DNA from: Yinghuangia seranimata
GTDB lineage: Bacteria > Actinomycetota > Actinomycetes > Streptomycetales > Streptomycetaceae
DNA: 64,000 bases
Assembly: GCF_029953285.1 (NCBI RefSeq)
Contig: NZ_JASAOI010000002.1
Coordinates: forward strand, 248,001 to 312,000
Direction: 5' to 3'
Below the pieces are notes generated by a model. That model ran no database searches and had not been told where the DNA came from. It saw only the letters and a list, made by a program, of their open reading frames with translations. Of this stretch, positions 51,501 through 60,192 are shown piece after piece (position 1 is the stretch's first letter; each line of letters begins with the position of its first letter). Both the position numbers and the translations under genes were made by a program.

Positions 51501-54500
51501 CGGCGTGGTCGAGAACCCCGCCGCCATCAACGTGCCGGAGCTGTCCGACGGCATCGGCGCCCCGACCGACGCCGAGAAATGGGCCTCCGTCGTGCCCGCC
51601 GGGCTGGCCGGCCTCACCTTCCGCGAGGCCGCCGTCCACCTCGACCTGACCGGATCGCAGTTCGTGGTCTACGGCTCGCTCGTCTGCGGAACCGGCCCGG
51701 CCCTCGACGGCTACGTCTACCTCGCCGCACCCGACGCGGTGTGGAACTACGCCGTCGCGGCGAGCCTCGGCGACGGGTTCCGGTTCGGCTCGCTGCTGGC
51801 CGTGCTGAGCGTCGTCGACGACTACGTCCAGGTGGCCGAGGCACGCATGGTCGTCTGCGACCTGAACGGAACGCCGCTGGCCGACCTGAGCGCGTCCACC
51901 ACCCCGCTGCTCCAGCAGCTCACCCCCGGGTTCCACGACCCGCTGGACGGTCTGGACGACCAGGAGCTCGCGCTGTCCAACGGGGCGCTGTTCATGGCCA
52001 GGATCGACTTCGCGCCGGTCACGCTCTTCGCGCACATCCTGGAGATCGGCACCGACCACACCCCGCCCGAGGTCTGGCTGTCGGCGCTCATCGACAACGC
52101 CGAGCCGACGAACACCACGTTCAAGGCCCGGCTGCCGCAGATCACGGTCATCCAGACCATCGTGTTCTCGGGGATCGAACTCGGCTACACGCCCGAGCGG
52201 GCAAGTCTGTTCGAGCTCACCGGAAACATGGCGCTCACCGGCGTGTTCGGCCACGACTACACCTTCCGCGTGACGCTCACCGCCGACGACACACAGCTCG
52301 ACGCCGGCGTCGTGCAGACCAGCCAGGCCATCGACCGGCCGTTCGGCATCCCGGGCATCGAGCTGTCCAAGCTGGCGCTCAAGGTCCACTACACGTGGGC
52401 GACCGACACCGCGCCGCAGACCTCCGCGTACGGGTTCAGCGGACACGTCCTGCTCGGCCCCGAGCCCGCCGCCGGACAGACCGACCAGCGCTTCTCCTGC
52501 GACGCCGAACTCGACCTGATCGACGGCGCCCCCGCGCTGTTCGGGGTCGCGCTCGACCGGGACTTCTCGCTCGGCGCGTTCATCGCCCAGTGCGTCACCG
52601 GCTCCGGCGCCGACTGGCCGGGGGAGTTCATCGAGATCACCCTCGCCGCCGGCACCAGGTTCACCTACTACGCCGCGGACAAGGACCCGCACGGCACGCT
52701 GGCCGGACCGCCGGACGGCTTCACGCTCGACGCCAAGATCCGCGTCACGCTCGTCGAGACGCTCAGCCTGCACGGTGTCATCCGCGTCGCCCACGACTCC
52801 GACACGGACGAGTACACCGGCGTCAGCGCCGCGATCCAACTGGACGAGCCCATCGACCTGGTCTTCGTCGAGGTGGCGTCCAAGACCGAGCCGGCCCAGG
52901 GGCAGCCCTACACCGGCGGACCGCTGATGGCGTTCGGGAGCGGCCACGACAAGAAGTTCGAACTGGCCGCGGGCCTCAACTTCTTCGGCTCCCCGTTCGT
53001 GGCCTTCGACGTGACCGTGGCCGAAGGCGACGACGGCGGCACGGTCTTCCACGGGCAGCTGACGGCACCCGGCGAGCTCTACCCGTTCGGCGTGTTCGAC
53101 CAGGGCTTCAGCTACGTCACGCATCCGGACGCCGACGACGAGTTCGTCCTCGAGGGCTGGCCGGAGATGGACTGGGTCCGCGACCTCGTCGACTTCGTCC
53201 AGGCGATCAAGGACCTGGCCGACACCAGCGACGGCTCGCTGTGCGGGCAACTGGCCCACTTCCTCGTCAAGAACGCCTTCACCAGCCAGTTCTGGGTCAC
53301 GCCGGACGTCCGCGTGTCCGGCAGCAACCTGGTCTTCAGCCTCACCGGCCACTACAAGCTCACGGTCGTCGACGCGCTCGGCGGACCGTTCGTGGAGATG
53401 GACTTCCCGGCGTTCCCCGTCGAGGTCCCCAGCAGCACCCGCTGGGAGGACGTCCCCGAGGTGCTGGCCGTCGGATTCGCCAACGGCGCGGCGACGTTCG
53501 CGCGCGACCTGCTGAACGACCCCGACAAGATCGCGATGTTCCTGGCCATGGTCAGCGGCCCCTACGCGATGCAGACCGCCGCCGAACTGGCCTGCAACGG
53601 CCTGGTGGACGGCGCCGTCGCGGCGGCCGCCGAGGCCGGCGCGGCCGCCATCGTGGACGCGGGCGGGGCGCTGGCCGTCGGCGCGGTCAGTGCGGCGGCG
53701 ACCGCGATCACCACCTCCCTGATCGCCTCCGGACACCACAGCGGCGGTGGCGGCAACGGTGGCGGAGGTGGCGGAGGTGGCGGAGGTGGCGGCGGAGGCG
53801 GCGACGACGGCGGAAGCGGCGGCGGTGGCAGCGGTGGAGGCAGCGGCGGCGGAACCACCACCGTCGAGTCCCCGCACCTGCGCAGCGTCACTTACAGCGG
53901 CGGACTCGTCTCCGGCGACTGGGACGCCGCCCGCGGCGCCGCCGGCTACACCTTCGCCCTGGCGAGGCCCGACGGGACCATCGTGGCCACCCACGACTAC
54001 GGCATGGTCCTCAACGGCACCCTGCCGCTGGACCCCGAACCGCTGCCGCCCGGCACCTATCAGGCCGAGGTCCGCGGCACCCGCGGCGACCAGACCAGCG
54101 CCTGGGGGACCCGGCCGCTGACCAAACCGGTCAGCCCGACACCGGAACTGTCCTACGCAGAGGGCCAGTTGACGGCCACCTGGGCCGACAGCGGCGCGAC
54201 CAAGTACACCGTGTCCTTCCTCGACCCGGACGGCATCCGGATCGCGCCCGACCAGACCCTGCCCGGGACGACGCAGACGGCCTCCGTGCCGCTGCCCGAC
54301 CCGGCGACCGGCCTCTACTCGGCCGTGCTCCGCGCCGAGGTGACCGACCAACTGCCCGGATCCTGGAGCGAACGGCCGACGCTGGACATCGTGTGGCTGC
54401 CGGCTCCGGCGGTCGACTCCGTCACCCGCGCGGACGGCTCCTTCACCGTCGCGTGGACCCCTGCCGTCGAAGACGGCACACCCACACGGCAGTTCGAGGT

Positions 54501-57500
54501 GCGGGTGGTCGTGGACGGCGTCGTCGCGGCGCACGCCACGACCGCCGACCCGACCGCGGTGCTGGCCGCCGCGGCGGCGAGCGGGACGACCGTCCAGGCG
54601 CAGGTCCGCACCCTCGGCCCCAACGCCGTGAGCCCCTGGGAGAGCCGGGACTTCACGGTCTGGGACCCGCCCGCCCCCGACAGCGTGGGCATCAGCGACC
54701 GGGAGGGCTTCGTGGCGGTCTCCTGGCCGTCCGTCCGGCTCGACGGCGCGCCCTCGGCCTCCTACGACCTCGAACTGCTCGCCGGAGACCAGGTCATCGC
54801 GACGCAGCACGGCGTCCAGGAGATCGGCTCCGACCTGCGGCCCCCGGACGGCACCGCGCTCCCACCCGGCACGATGTACACCGTGCGGCTCCGCGCCGTC
54901 ATCGACGGCAACGCCGGCCCCTGGATCACGTCCGACCCGCTGGACGCCGTCACGCTCGACGCTCCGACCGAGGTGCGGCTGACCGCCGACGGGGGCACGC
55001 TCACCGCGTCGTGGACCGAACCCCCGGTGCCCGCGCCGCTCACCGGGCCGGTCGAGTACTACGTGGCCCTGGTGCAGTGGGGCATGGAGGCCGGCGCCGA
55101 AGTCGGCATCACCGGCACCAGCGTGCGCCTCGTCCGGCACGACGGGCGCGAACCGCGGCCCGGCGAGGTCTACACCGTGATGGTGATGGCCATGCTGCCC
55201 CGGCACAGCAGCCCGTGGGCCGAGTCGGCGCAGGTCACGCTGCTGGGGACGCCGCATATCACCGCGGCGACGTACGCCCAGTCCGTGGTTACCGTCGCCT
55301 TCGACCCCGCCGAACCGCCCGCGCCCGACGCCGAGTTCTACGAGATCGAGGCCACCGGCCCCGAGACGCTGGACCGCGTCGCCGTGGCATCGCCCGCCGA
55401 ACTCCCGCTCACCGGGCACCCGTTCGGAGCCTACGAGGTGCGCATACGCGGCCGGATCGGCGACTCGGCCGGCGCGTGGAGCCCACCCGTCCCCGTGGCG
55501 GCGGTCGACGCGCCGACCGGCCTCACCGTGCACAGCGACGGCGCGGAGGTCACCGCCACGTGGACCGCGGTCGCCGGCGCGACCGGATACTCGGTCAGGC
55601 TGACCGACCCCGGTACCGGCTCCGACCGCGTCTCCCGCGTCAGCGACGGCACCCTCGCCCGCTTCTCCACCGCCGGGCTCACCCGGGGCGTGCCCTGCAC
55701 CGTCACCGTCGTCACCGAATGCGGAACCGCGCTCTCGGTCCCGTCGGCACCGGTCACGGTCCTGCTGGTCGACGCCCCGCAGGACGTCCGCGCCGCCTAC
55801 GACGGCACGCGCGTCACCGCGACCTGGCGCGCGGAGGGCGGCGTGACCGGCTACCGCGTCACGCTGGACGACCCGCTCGCCGCACGGGTGTACTCCGCCG
55901 AAGTCACGGTGCCCACCGCGCAGATCCCCGCGGCAGGCCTGGTCCGGGGCGACGAGTACCGGCTCACCGTCACGGCCCTGGCCGCCCCGACCACGGCGGT
56001 GGAGGCGCCGCCGGTGCAGGTGGTGCTGCTCGACCCGCCGGGCAACGTCACCGCCGCCATCTCGGCCGGAGAGATCCACGTCGACTGGACGGCCCTGCCC
56101 TACGCCACGAACTACGTGGTCACGCTGACCGACCCGGGCGGCGCGCAGACCGCCCAGGTCACCGTCACGCAGCCGCCGATCCCGCTCGGCGTCGCCGGAC
56201 TGCTGCGCGGCGTGCCGTACACCGTGCGGGTGCAGACCCAGCGGAACGGCGCGAACTCCGCGGCGTCGCAACCCGTCGCGATCACCGTGCCGGTCGACCC
56301 GCCGACCGGGGTCACGGCGACCTACGACGGCACCGCGGTCACCGCGCGCTGGACGGCGGTCGCGTCCGCGACCGGCTACACCGCCGTGCTGCGCGACGCC
56401 GGCGGCACCGTCGCCGGGACCCAGACCGTCACCGCGGCCACGGCGGCCTTCCCGGCCGCCGCGCTCACCCGCGGCACGCCGTACACCGTGACCGTGACGG
56501 CCCAGGTCGGCTCCGCGACGTCGGTGCCGTCGCAGCCCGCCTCGGTCACGCTCGCCGACCCGCCGGGCGGGGTCGGCGCGACCTACGCCGCCGACGTCGT
56601 CTCGGCGAACTGGTTCGCGGCCGCCGGAGCGAGCGCGTACTCGGTCACGGTCACCGATCCGAGCGGACGCGTCGTCAACACGGTACGCGTGAGCGGACGG
56701 CAGACCGCGCTCCCGGCGACCGGCTTCACCCGCGGCGCGGTGTACCAGGTCGCGGTGGCGGCGATCGCCGGGTCCACCACCTCCCGGCCGTCGGCGCCGG
56801 TGCCCGTCACGGTGATCGACCCGCCGACCGGGCTGGGGGCCACCTACAACGGCACCGCGGTCACGATCACCTGGACCGCGGCCCCCGGCGCCGCCGGGTA
56901 CGACATCACCCTGACACCCGCGAGCGGGCCCTCGAGCCAGCAGATCCACCTGCACAGCGCCACCACCAGCGTGTCCATCGCGGCGAGCGCTCTGGCCAGT
57001 GGCATCACCTATGCGGTCACCGCGAACAGCACCACCCCGACCGGCAATTCGACACCCGTCGGGCCGGTGCAGGTGACCGTGGCCGACCCGCCGACCGGGC
57101 TCGCGGCGGCGTACGACGGCAGCCAGATCCGGGTCAACTGGACCGCCGCGCCCGGCGCGCAGAGCTACCGGCTGACGCTGCGCGACCAGACCGGGCGCAC
57201 CGTGCAGGACACGCCGACCGGGACCGTGACCAGCTTCGCGCTGGCCGCCACCGGGCTCGCACGGGGCGTGCCGTACACCGTCGTCGCGGCCACCGTCATC
57301 GGGCAGACGACCTCGAGGCCGTCCGGCCCGGCGACGGTGGTGCTCGCCGACCCGCCGCAGGCACCCACGCTGACATTCGACGGAACGTCCGTCGCGGCGA
57401 CGTGGCCGGCGGTGCCGGGGGTCACCGGCTACACGGCGACGCTGTACGACCCGAGCGGGGCAGTCGTGACCAGCAGCCAGACCACGACGAACACCACCGC

Positions 57501-58740
57501 CTTCGCCGCGACCGCCCTGCGCCACGGGGTCCCGTACACGGTGACGGTGGCGACGCGGTACGGCGCGACCACCTCGCGGCCGTCCGCGCCCGGCTCCATC
57601 ACGCTGGCGGTGGACCCGCCGACGGGCATCACCGCGTCGTACAACGGCACCGCGATCGTGGCGAGTTGGCAGCCCGTACAGGGTGCGACGACCTACCGGG
57701 TGCAAATCGTCGACCCGGGCGGGCACGTGGTCGCGACGCCCACGAGCACCACGCCGTCGCTCACGTTCCCGGACGTGACGGCCGGCGTGCCGTACACGAT
57801 CAAGGTCAGCTCGGCGACGTACGCCGCGGCACCCTGGTCGGCGGCGGTGCCGGTGGTGCAGAACGGCTACACCCTCCTGTGCCTGGGCACGACCCCCGGC
57901 GGAGCGTGCGGCAACGGCGCGCCGACGGAGTCGTTCACCGGCGTGGCCTCGCGCATCGCGAAGGCGCAGCTCGACACGGTGTTCATGCCGGCCCGGGTCC
58001 AGCCGAACCGGACCGGGTGGGTGGGCGTCGTGCCCGGCAAGGCCGGACACGTCGCGGTGCTCGGCCAGATCGTCGGCGCGCTCACCCAGGGCGGCTTCCT
58101 GACCCCGCCCGAGGCGTTCGCGGTCTTCGCGGCGCCGACCCAGATCCGCGACACCGGGGGAGGCGGGCCGCTGAGCTGCCTGTGCCTGGGCACGACCCCG
58201 GGCGGAACCTGCGGCAACGGCGCACCGGCGGACAACTTCGCGGGCCTGTTCACCGGCGTGACGCAGGCCGACTCCGACAGCCGCTTCCGGCCGACGCAGA
58301 CGCCGCGGACGGGCTGGGTCGCGGTGACCAACGACTCGTACACGCCGCTGGAGGTCATGCTGCAACTGGTCGGAATGATGGCCGGGCGCGGCAAGTTCCC
58401 GACCCCGGGATGGGACGTGTTCAACAAGTCCATGTCGGTGCGGATCACGTCTGACGTCGGCGGCACCACCACATGCCTCGCCCTCGGCGCTCCGGTCGGC
58501 GCGGCCACCACGACGATGGGCGGCAGCTACGGCGACGTGGTCGTCAACGTGACGACGGCGAACGTCAACAACGGCTACCGGCCGGGCACGGGAACCGGGT
58601 GGGTGACCATCGGCCAGGAGAACTACTCGGTGCTCTCGGCGCTGCTGCGGCTGGTCACCACGCTGGCGAAGAAGGGCATTCTGGTGGGGACGCAGCCCTA
58701 CGACATCTTCAACAACGCCCGTGCGGTGCACACCCGCTGA
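48592..58740 (+). CDS. Giant 3,382-aa repeat protein with fibronectin type III repeats
   Basis: Start ATG 48592 follows GAGGGA. No signal peptide is visible. Layout: residues 1-80 FN3-like (VTASWPPVEGAAGYRVDVSG); about 85-1640 beta-rich units of roughly 165-185 residues (recurrent LPxTLLDLxxxFTLSxVGVL, then ELxGTVxLG and WxLSLTEPVEIPTIGQ); about 1640-1716 an Ala/Gly-rich hydrophobic segment; 1717-1754 a Gly-rich linker; about 1758-3090 fifteen FN3-like repeats of about 90 residues, most beginning DPPTGL-type and containing TATW and GYxVxL motifs; 3091-3382 a three-fold repeat of LCLGTTPGG-CGNGAP and TGWVxV. No enzyme domain was recognised. It could be a surface, extracellular or toxin-delivery scaffold; evidence for any is weak. 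Confidence 0.85.
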   Translation: MPSELQPTVTLTLSGTTVTASWPPVEGAAGYRVDVSGSEPVDVTEPRYEFTGEPGLGYTVTVTALGPPSEPATIEVPSGAQVLSALRDRMIAAEVDSVYPLDETVFLADQDAVRVALETALAQSGLTVTSETAPELTDGALVLTGTSAALTDDPATVVTLVFTVSGADVLQATWTAVPPEPWNLADAFPVLGGTALEYVPMAGPRFAATTFAHPDEAFPFPLEPGLSFHATTTVQSDLRPAGTGTATARSTGIGGPLTVTADAVPEFAWTAPETLEPLTASRVGQDALTFDDGVIALGYAPDGTETLTITGRLPFGAATVDLPTPLTPELTLRAADPAIDGTTVTSVLDGSGVTDVFGTTLPTTLLDLAGVRPSEWTMDFAPDGLGATSTSVTFSAGPWTLVSDPESTDPEPVLALTDLELRLTVLRAPGPASPDPQISYGGELRGTLKLGEGRYAVTAGIPPSGPWYLTITDTGTVPTLTVLAGLAGLSDDDVTGVLPSTLLDLGESFTLSRVGVLVDPDEQTLSEVAFTIAQTAPWPLVGGLLTVSDWTVDLEIAQGKEGWGTSGELAGTVQLAAGDAHTAVAIRLPVPIGEDTLWTLSLTEPVEIPTIGQVLALLGTDPAALPVGITSLGGLELSLFTVSVDPGAATLEHVAFGFSQSTDWDIIPGQLSVSGLNAAFALHTGTDPVGVTGTLRGDLILCGSAVDISVVKNEPEGDWLVYAADEDFVFVDAFADLDAWLSGGDAEAALPGTLPLSDGFEVGQVSLVFAGDAGGALTRFGFSVFVDDLWPILDDYLKLSDIAASLRMPYPVVAADVVGTVSAVLTLGGVAIAVEAAKPDTGSHWEFAGSLLRGVTFDLAKAAADLSEAVPVLPTDAVTYGLPASITITEASVRAVPDTGFVHVKGGAEFDWEITLGTAELAVKSIGGVLDVPAGGGPVAAKVIGNLEFAGLDVELGLALGGADDKTVLTGVVENPAAINVPELSDGIGAPTDAEKWASVVPAGLAGLTFREAAVHLDLTGSQFVVYGSLVCGTGPALDGYVYLAAPDAVWNYAVAASLGDGFRFGSLLAVLSVVDDYVQVAEARMVVCDLNGTPLADLSASTTPLLQQLTPGFHDPLDGLDDQELALSNGALFMARIDFAPVTLFAHILEIGTDHTPPEVWLSALIDNAEPTNTTFKARLPQITVIQTIVFSGIELGYTPERASLFELTGNMALTGVFGHDYTFRVTLTADDTQLDAGVVQTSQAIDRPFGIPGIELSKLALKVHYTWATDTAPQTSAYGFSGHVLLGPEPAAGQTDQRFSCDAELDLIDGAPALFGVALDRDFSLGAFIAQCVTGSGADWPGEFIEITLAAGTRFTYYAADKDPHGTLAGPPDGFTLDAKIRVTLVETLSLHGVIRVAHDSDTDEYTGVSAAIQLDEPIDLVFVEVASKTEPAQGQPYTGGPLMAFGSGHDKKFELAAGLNFFGSPFVAFDVTVAEGDDGGTVFHGQLTAPGELYPFGVFDQGFSYVTHPDADDEFVLEGWPEMDWVRDLVDFVQAIKDLADTSDGSLCGQLAHFLVKNAFTSQFWVTPDVRVSGSNLVFSLTGHYKLTVVDALGGPFVEMDFPAFPVEVPSSTRWEDVPEVLAVGFANGAATFARDLLNDPDKIAMFLAMVSGPYAMQTAAELACNGLVDGAVAAAAEAGAAAIVDAGGALAVGAVSAAATAITTSLIASGHHSGGGGNGGGGGGGGGGGGGGGDDGGSGGGGSGGGSGGGTTTVESPHLRSVTYSGGLVSGDWDAARGAAGYTFALARPDGTIVATHDYGMVLNGTLPLDPEPLPPGTYQAEVRGTRGDQTSAWGTRPLTKPVSPTPELSYAEGQLTATWADSGATKYTVSFLDPDGIRIAPDQTLPGTTQTASVPLPDPATGLYSAVLRAEVTDQLPGSWSERPTLDIVWLPAPAVDSVTRADGSFTVAWTPAVEDGTPTRQFEVRVVVDGVVAAHATTADPTAVLAAAAASGTTVQAQVRTLGPNAVSPWESRDFTVWDPPAPDSVGISDREGFVAVSWPSVRLDGAPSASYDLELLAGDQVIATQHGVQEIGSDLRPPDGTALPPGTMYTVRLRAVIDGNAGPWITSDPLDAVTLDAPTEVRLTADGGTLTASWTEPPVPAPLTGPVEYYVALVQWGMEAGAEVGITGTSVRLVRHDGREPRPGEVYTVMVMAMLPRHSSPWAESAQVTLLGTPHITAATYAQSVVTVAFDPAEPPAPDAEFYEIEATGPETLDRVAVASPAELPLTGHPFGAYEVRIRGRIGDSAGAWSPPVPVAAVDAPTGLTVHSDGAEVTATWTAVAGATGYSVRLTDPGTGSDRVSRVSDGTLARFSTAGLTRGVPCTVTVVTECGTALSVPSAPVTVLLVDAPQDVRAAYDGTRVTATWRAEGGVTGYRVTLDDPLAARVYSAEVTVPTAQIPAAGLVRGDEYRLTVTALAAPTTAVEAPPVQVVLLDPPGNVTAAISAGEIHVDWTALPYATNYVVTLTDPGGAQTAQVTVTQPPIPLGVAGLLRGVPYTVRVQTQRNGANSAASQPVAITVPVDPPTGVTATYDGTAVTARWTAVASATGYTAVLRDAGGTVAGTQTVTAATAAFPAAALTRGTPYTVTVTAQVGSATSVPSQPASVTLADPPGGVGATYAADVVSANWFAAAGASAYSVTVTDPSGRVVNTVRVSGRQTALPATGFTRGAVYQVAVAAIAGSTTSRPSAPVPVTVIDPPTGLGATYNGTAVTITWTAAPGAAGYDITLTPASGPSSQQIHLHSATTSVSIAASALASGITYAVTANSTTPTGNSTPVGPVQVTVADPPTGLAAAYDGSQIRVNWTAAPGAQSYRLTLRDQTGRTVQDTPTGTVTSFALAATGLARGVPYTVVAATVIGQTTSRPSGPATVVLADPPQAPTLTFDGTSVAATWPAVPGVTGYTATLYDPSGAVVTSSQTTTNTTAFAATALRHGVPYTVTVATRYGATTSRPSAPGSITLAVDPPTGITASYNGTAIVASWQPVQGATTYRVQIVDPGGHVVATPTSTTPSLTFPDVTAGVPYTIKVSSATYAAAPWSAAVPVVQNGYTLLCLGTTPGGACGNGAPTESFTGVASRIAKAQLDTVFMPARVQPNRTGWVGVVPGKAGHVAVLGQIVGALTQGGFLTPPEAFAVFAAPTQIRDTGGGGPLSCLCLGTTPGGTCGNGAPADNFAGLFTGVTQADSDSRFRPTQTPRTGWVAVTNDSYTPLEVMLQLVGMMAGRGKFPTPGWDVFNKSMSVRITSDVGGTTTCLALGAPVGAATTTMGGSYGDVVVNVTTANVNNGYRPGTGTGWVTIGQENYSVLSALLRLVTTLAKKGILVGTQPYDIFNNARAVHTR
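53740..53853 (+). repeat. Gly codon tract in the giant gene (Gly-rich linker)
   Basis: Encodes about 38 residues with over 30 Gly (GGN/GGC/GGT codons), residues 1717-1754. It divides the beta-rich half from the FN3 half and is a likely hinge and a site prone to length variation by replication slippage. Confidence 0.85.
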
Positions 58741-58754
58741 CGCTCATTTGGGAG

Positions 58755-58793
58755 ACAGGCACCCGTCTCGGTCAACGCGAGGCGGGTGCCTGT
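58755..58793 (+). terminator. Strong hairpin after the giant gene
   Basis: ACAGGCACCCGTCTCG (58755-58770) and CGAGGCGGGTGCCTGT (58778-58793) pair at 15 of 16 positions around a 7-base loop, 15 bases after the stop. A short T-rich stretch follows. It also faces the 3' end of the minus-strand PucR gene and could serve both. Confidence 0.8.
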
Positions 58794-58821
58794 TGTACAT
58801 CCCCGCGTCGGCGGGCTCAAC

Positions 58822-60015
58822 CTACTGGACGCCCTGGCGGACGGCGTGGAGCGCGATGTACAGCTCGGCGGCCGCCCCGGCGTCGGACGTGCGGCGGCCG
58901 GTCAGGTCGGTGATCCGGTTCAGCCGGTACAGCACCGTGTTGCGGTGGCAGTGCAGCCGCGTCGCCGCCAGCGCGGTCGAACCGCCGCTCGCGAACCAGG
59001 CCTCGAGGGTGTCGAGCAGCACCGCCTGCTCCTGTTCGGGCAGGTCGCGCAGCGGGCCGAAGACCGCGCGCACCACCTCGCCGGCCGCGTCGGGGGCGGC
59101 GGCGGTCATCAAGGCGACCGGTGAACTCCCGTACACATGAGACCCGTTGGTGCGTGGCGGCAGGCAACGCACCGCGAGCTGCGCCTCGTGCCACGCGTGC
59201 GGCGCGTGGACGGGGGAGACGAACGGGCGGCTGACGCCGATACGCGAACCCGTCGCCGCGGCGAGCCGCTCGACGACGTCCGCGACGGCACGCCCGTCGG
59301 CGAAGGCCAGCAGGCCGACCCGCGCGGCGGCCTGCTGCAGCCACACCGAGCCGACGTCCTGCGCCCGCAGCCGCGTCTCCAGCGCGGCCAACGGCTCGCG
59401 CTCGTCGCCGCCTTCGACGCAGACGACCACGAGCGGCCCCTGGCGGTCGAGGCCGAGGATGCGCACCGTCTCCCATCCGCTGTTCCCTGCACGCCCGTCG
59501 AGCAACGAGGCGAGCATCGCGCCGCGCGCCGCCGCGTCGCGCCGGGACCGCTCCTCGACCGTCGCGCGGTACGCCTCGGCCGCGGCACTGGAGTACTCGT
59601 CGATCGCGACCCACATGTCCGAGGCCATGTGCAGCAGCTCGCTCGTGCTGTCCTGGTCGACGGCGACCGCGAGCAGCCGGTCCCAGATGAAGCGCCCGGC
59701 GAGCCGGTACGCGTGCAGCAGCGCGGCGAGCGGGATGCCCTGCTCGGCCTTGAGGCGTCCGGCGGCGCGGGGCGCGTCGAGGTCGGGCGGCTGTCCGAGG
59801 TACGTCGACAGCAGCGCGCGGAGGTTGTCGTGCACGGCGCCGCGCAGCTGGCCCCGGTCCAGCAGCGTGCTCTCCGCGTACGCCCACTCGCCGTCCAGGA
59901 TCTCGGCGGTGAGCGCGTCGGCCAGGGGGTCGACCTCGGCCAGCAGCAGCCCGAAGACGGCCGCCATGCGGTCGTCGGTCGCCCTGGTCCCGGCCGCGCC
60001 GGCGTCGGTCGTCAC
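58822..60015 (-). CDS. PucR-family transcriptional regulator
   Basis: A 397-aa regulator. The N-terminal two-thirds are helical and GGDEF-like/CdaR-type (LKAEQGIPLAALLHAYRLAG, LVVVCVEGGDEREPLAALE). The C-terminal HTH of the PucR class is TLEAWFASGGSTALAATRLH then CHRNTVLYRLNRITDLTG. PucR regulators often control amine, amino-acid or aldehyde catabolism. GTG 60015 is divergent from the ALDH gene and a TTGTGC-GCACAA inverted repeat is in between, so it probably regulates it. Confidence 0.87.
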   Translation of the reverse strand: MTTDAGAAGTRATDDRMAAVFGLLLAEVDPLADALTAEILDGEWAYAESTLLDRGQLRGAVHDNLRALLSTYLGQPPDLDAPRAAGRLKAEQGIPLAALLHAYRLAGRFIWDRLLAVAVDQDSTSELLHMASDMWVAIDEYSSAAAEAYRATVEERSRRDAAARGAMLASLLDGRAGNSGWETVRILGLDRQGPLVVVCVEGGDEREPLAALETRLRAQDVGSVWLQQAAARVGLLAFADGRAVADVVERLAAATGSRIGVSRPFVSPVHAPHAWHEAQLAVRCLPPRTNGSHVYGSSPVALMTAAAPDAAGEVVRAVFGPLRDLPEQEQAVLLDTLEAWFASGGSTALAATRLHCHRNTVLYRLNRITDLTGRRTSDAGAAAELYIALHAVRQGVQ

Positions 60016-60039
60016 CGCCGCATTCTAAGTGGCAGGCTT

Positions 60040-60055
60040 TTGTGCAGGGGCACAA
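60040..60055. promoter_or_regulatory. Inverted repeat TTGTGC-N4-GCACAA
   Basis: Perfect 6-base arms between the PucR and ALDH genes, 24 bases from the PucR GTG. Another GCACAA half-site lies at 60158-60163, near the ALDH start. Likely PucR operator. Confidence 0.5.
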
Positions 60056-60192
60056 TGCGGCGGTCCGGATTCCCGCCGACGGCCTATAGCAGGGACGCCG
60101 CTCACCCCGTGATCATCGGGTCAGCGTGTTTCGCCGGGGCCGCACGATGCGGCGAGCGCACAATCGGCGCCTGCTGTCTTTCGGAGGATCGC

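Noticed and set aside
48784-58731. Very long (about 3,300 codons) minus-strand open frame opposite the giant gene
   Set aside because: Strongly periodic Arg/Gly/Asp-rich translation with no motif; a consequence of codon bias on the real plus-strand gene.
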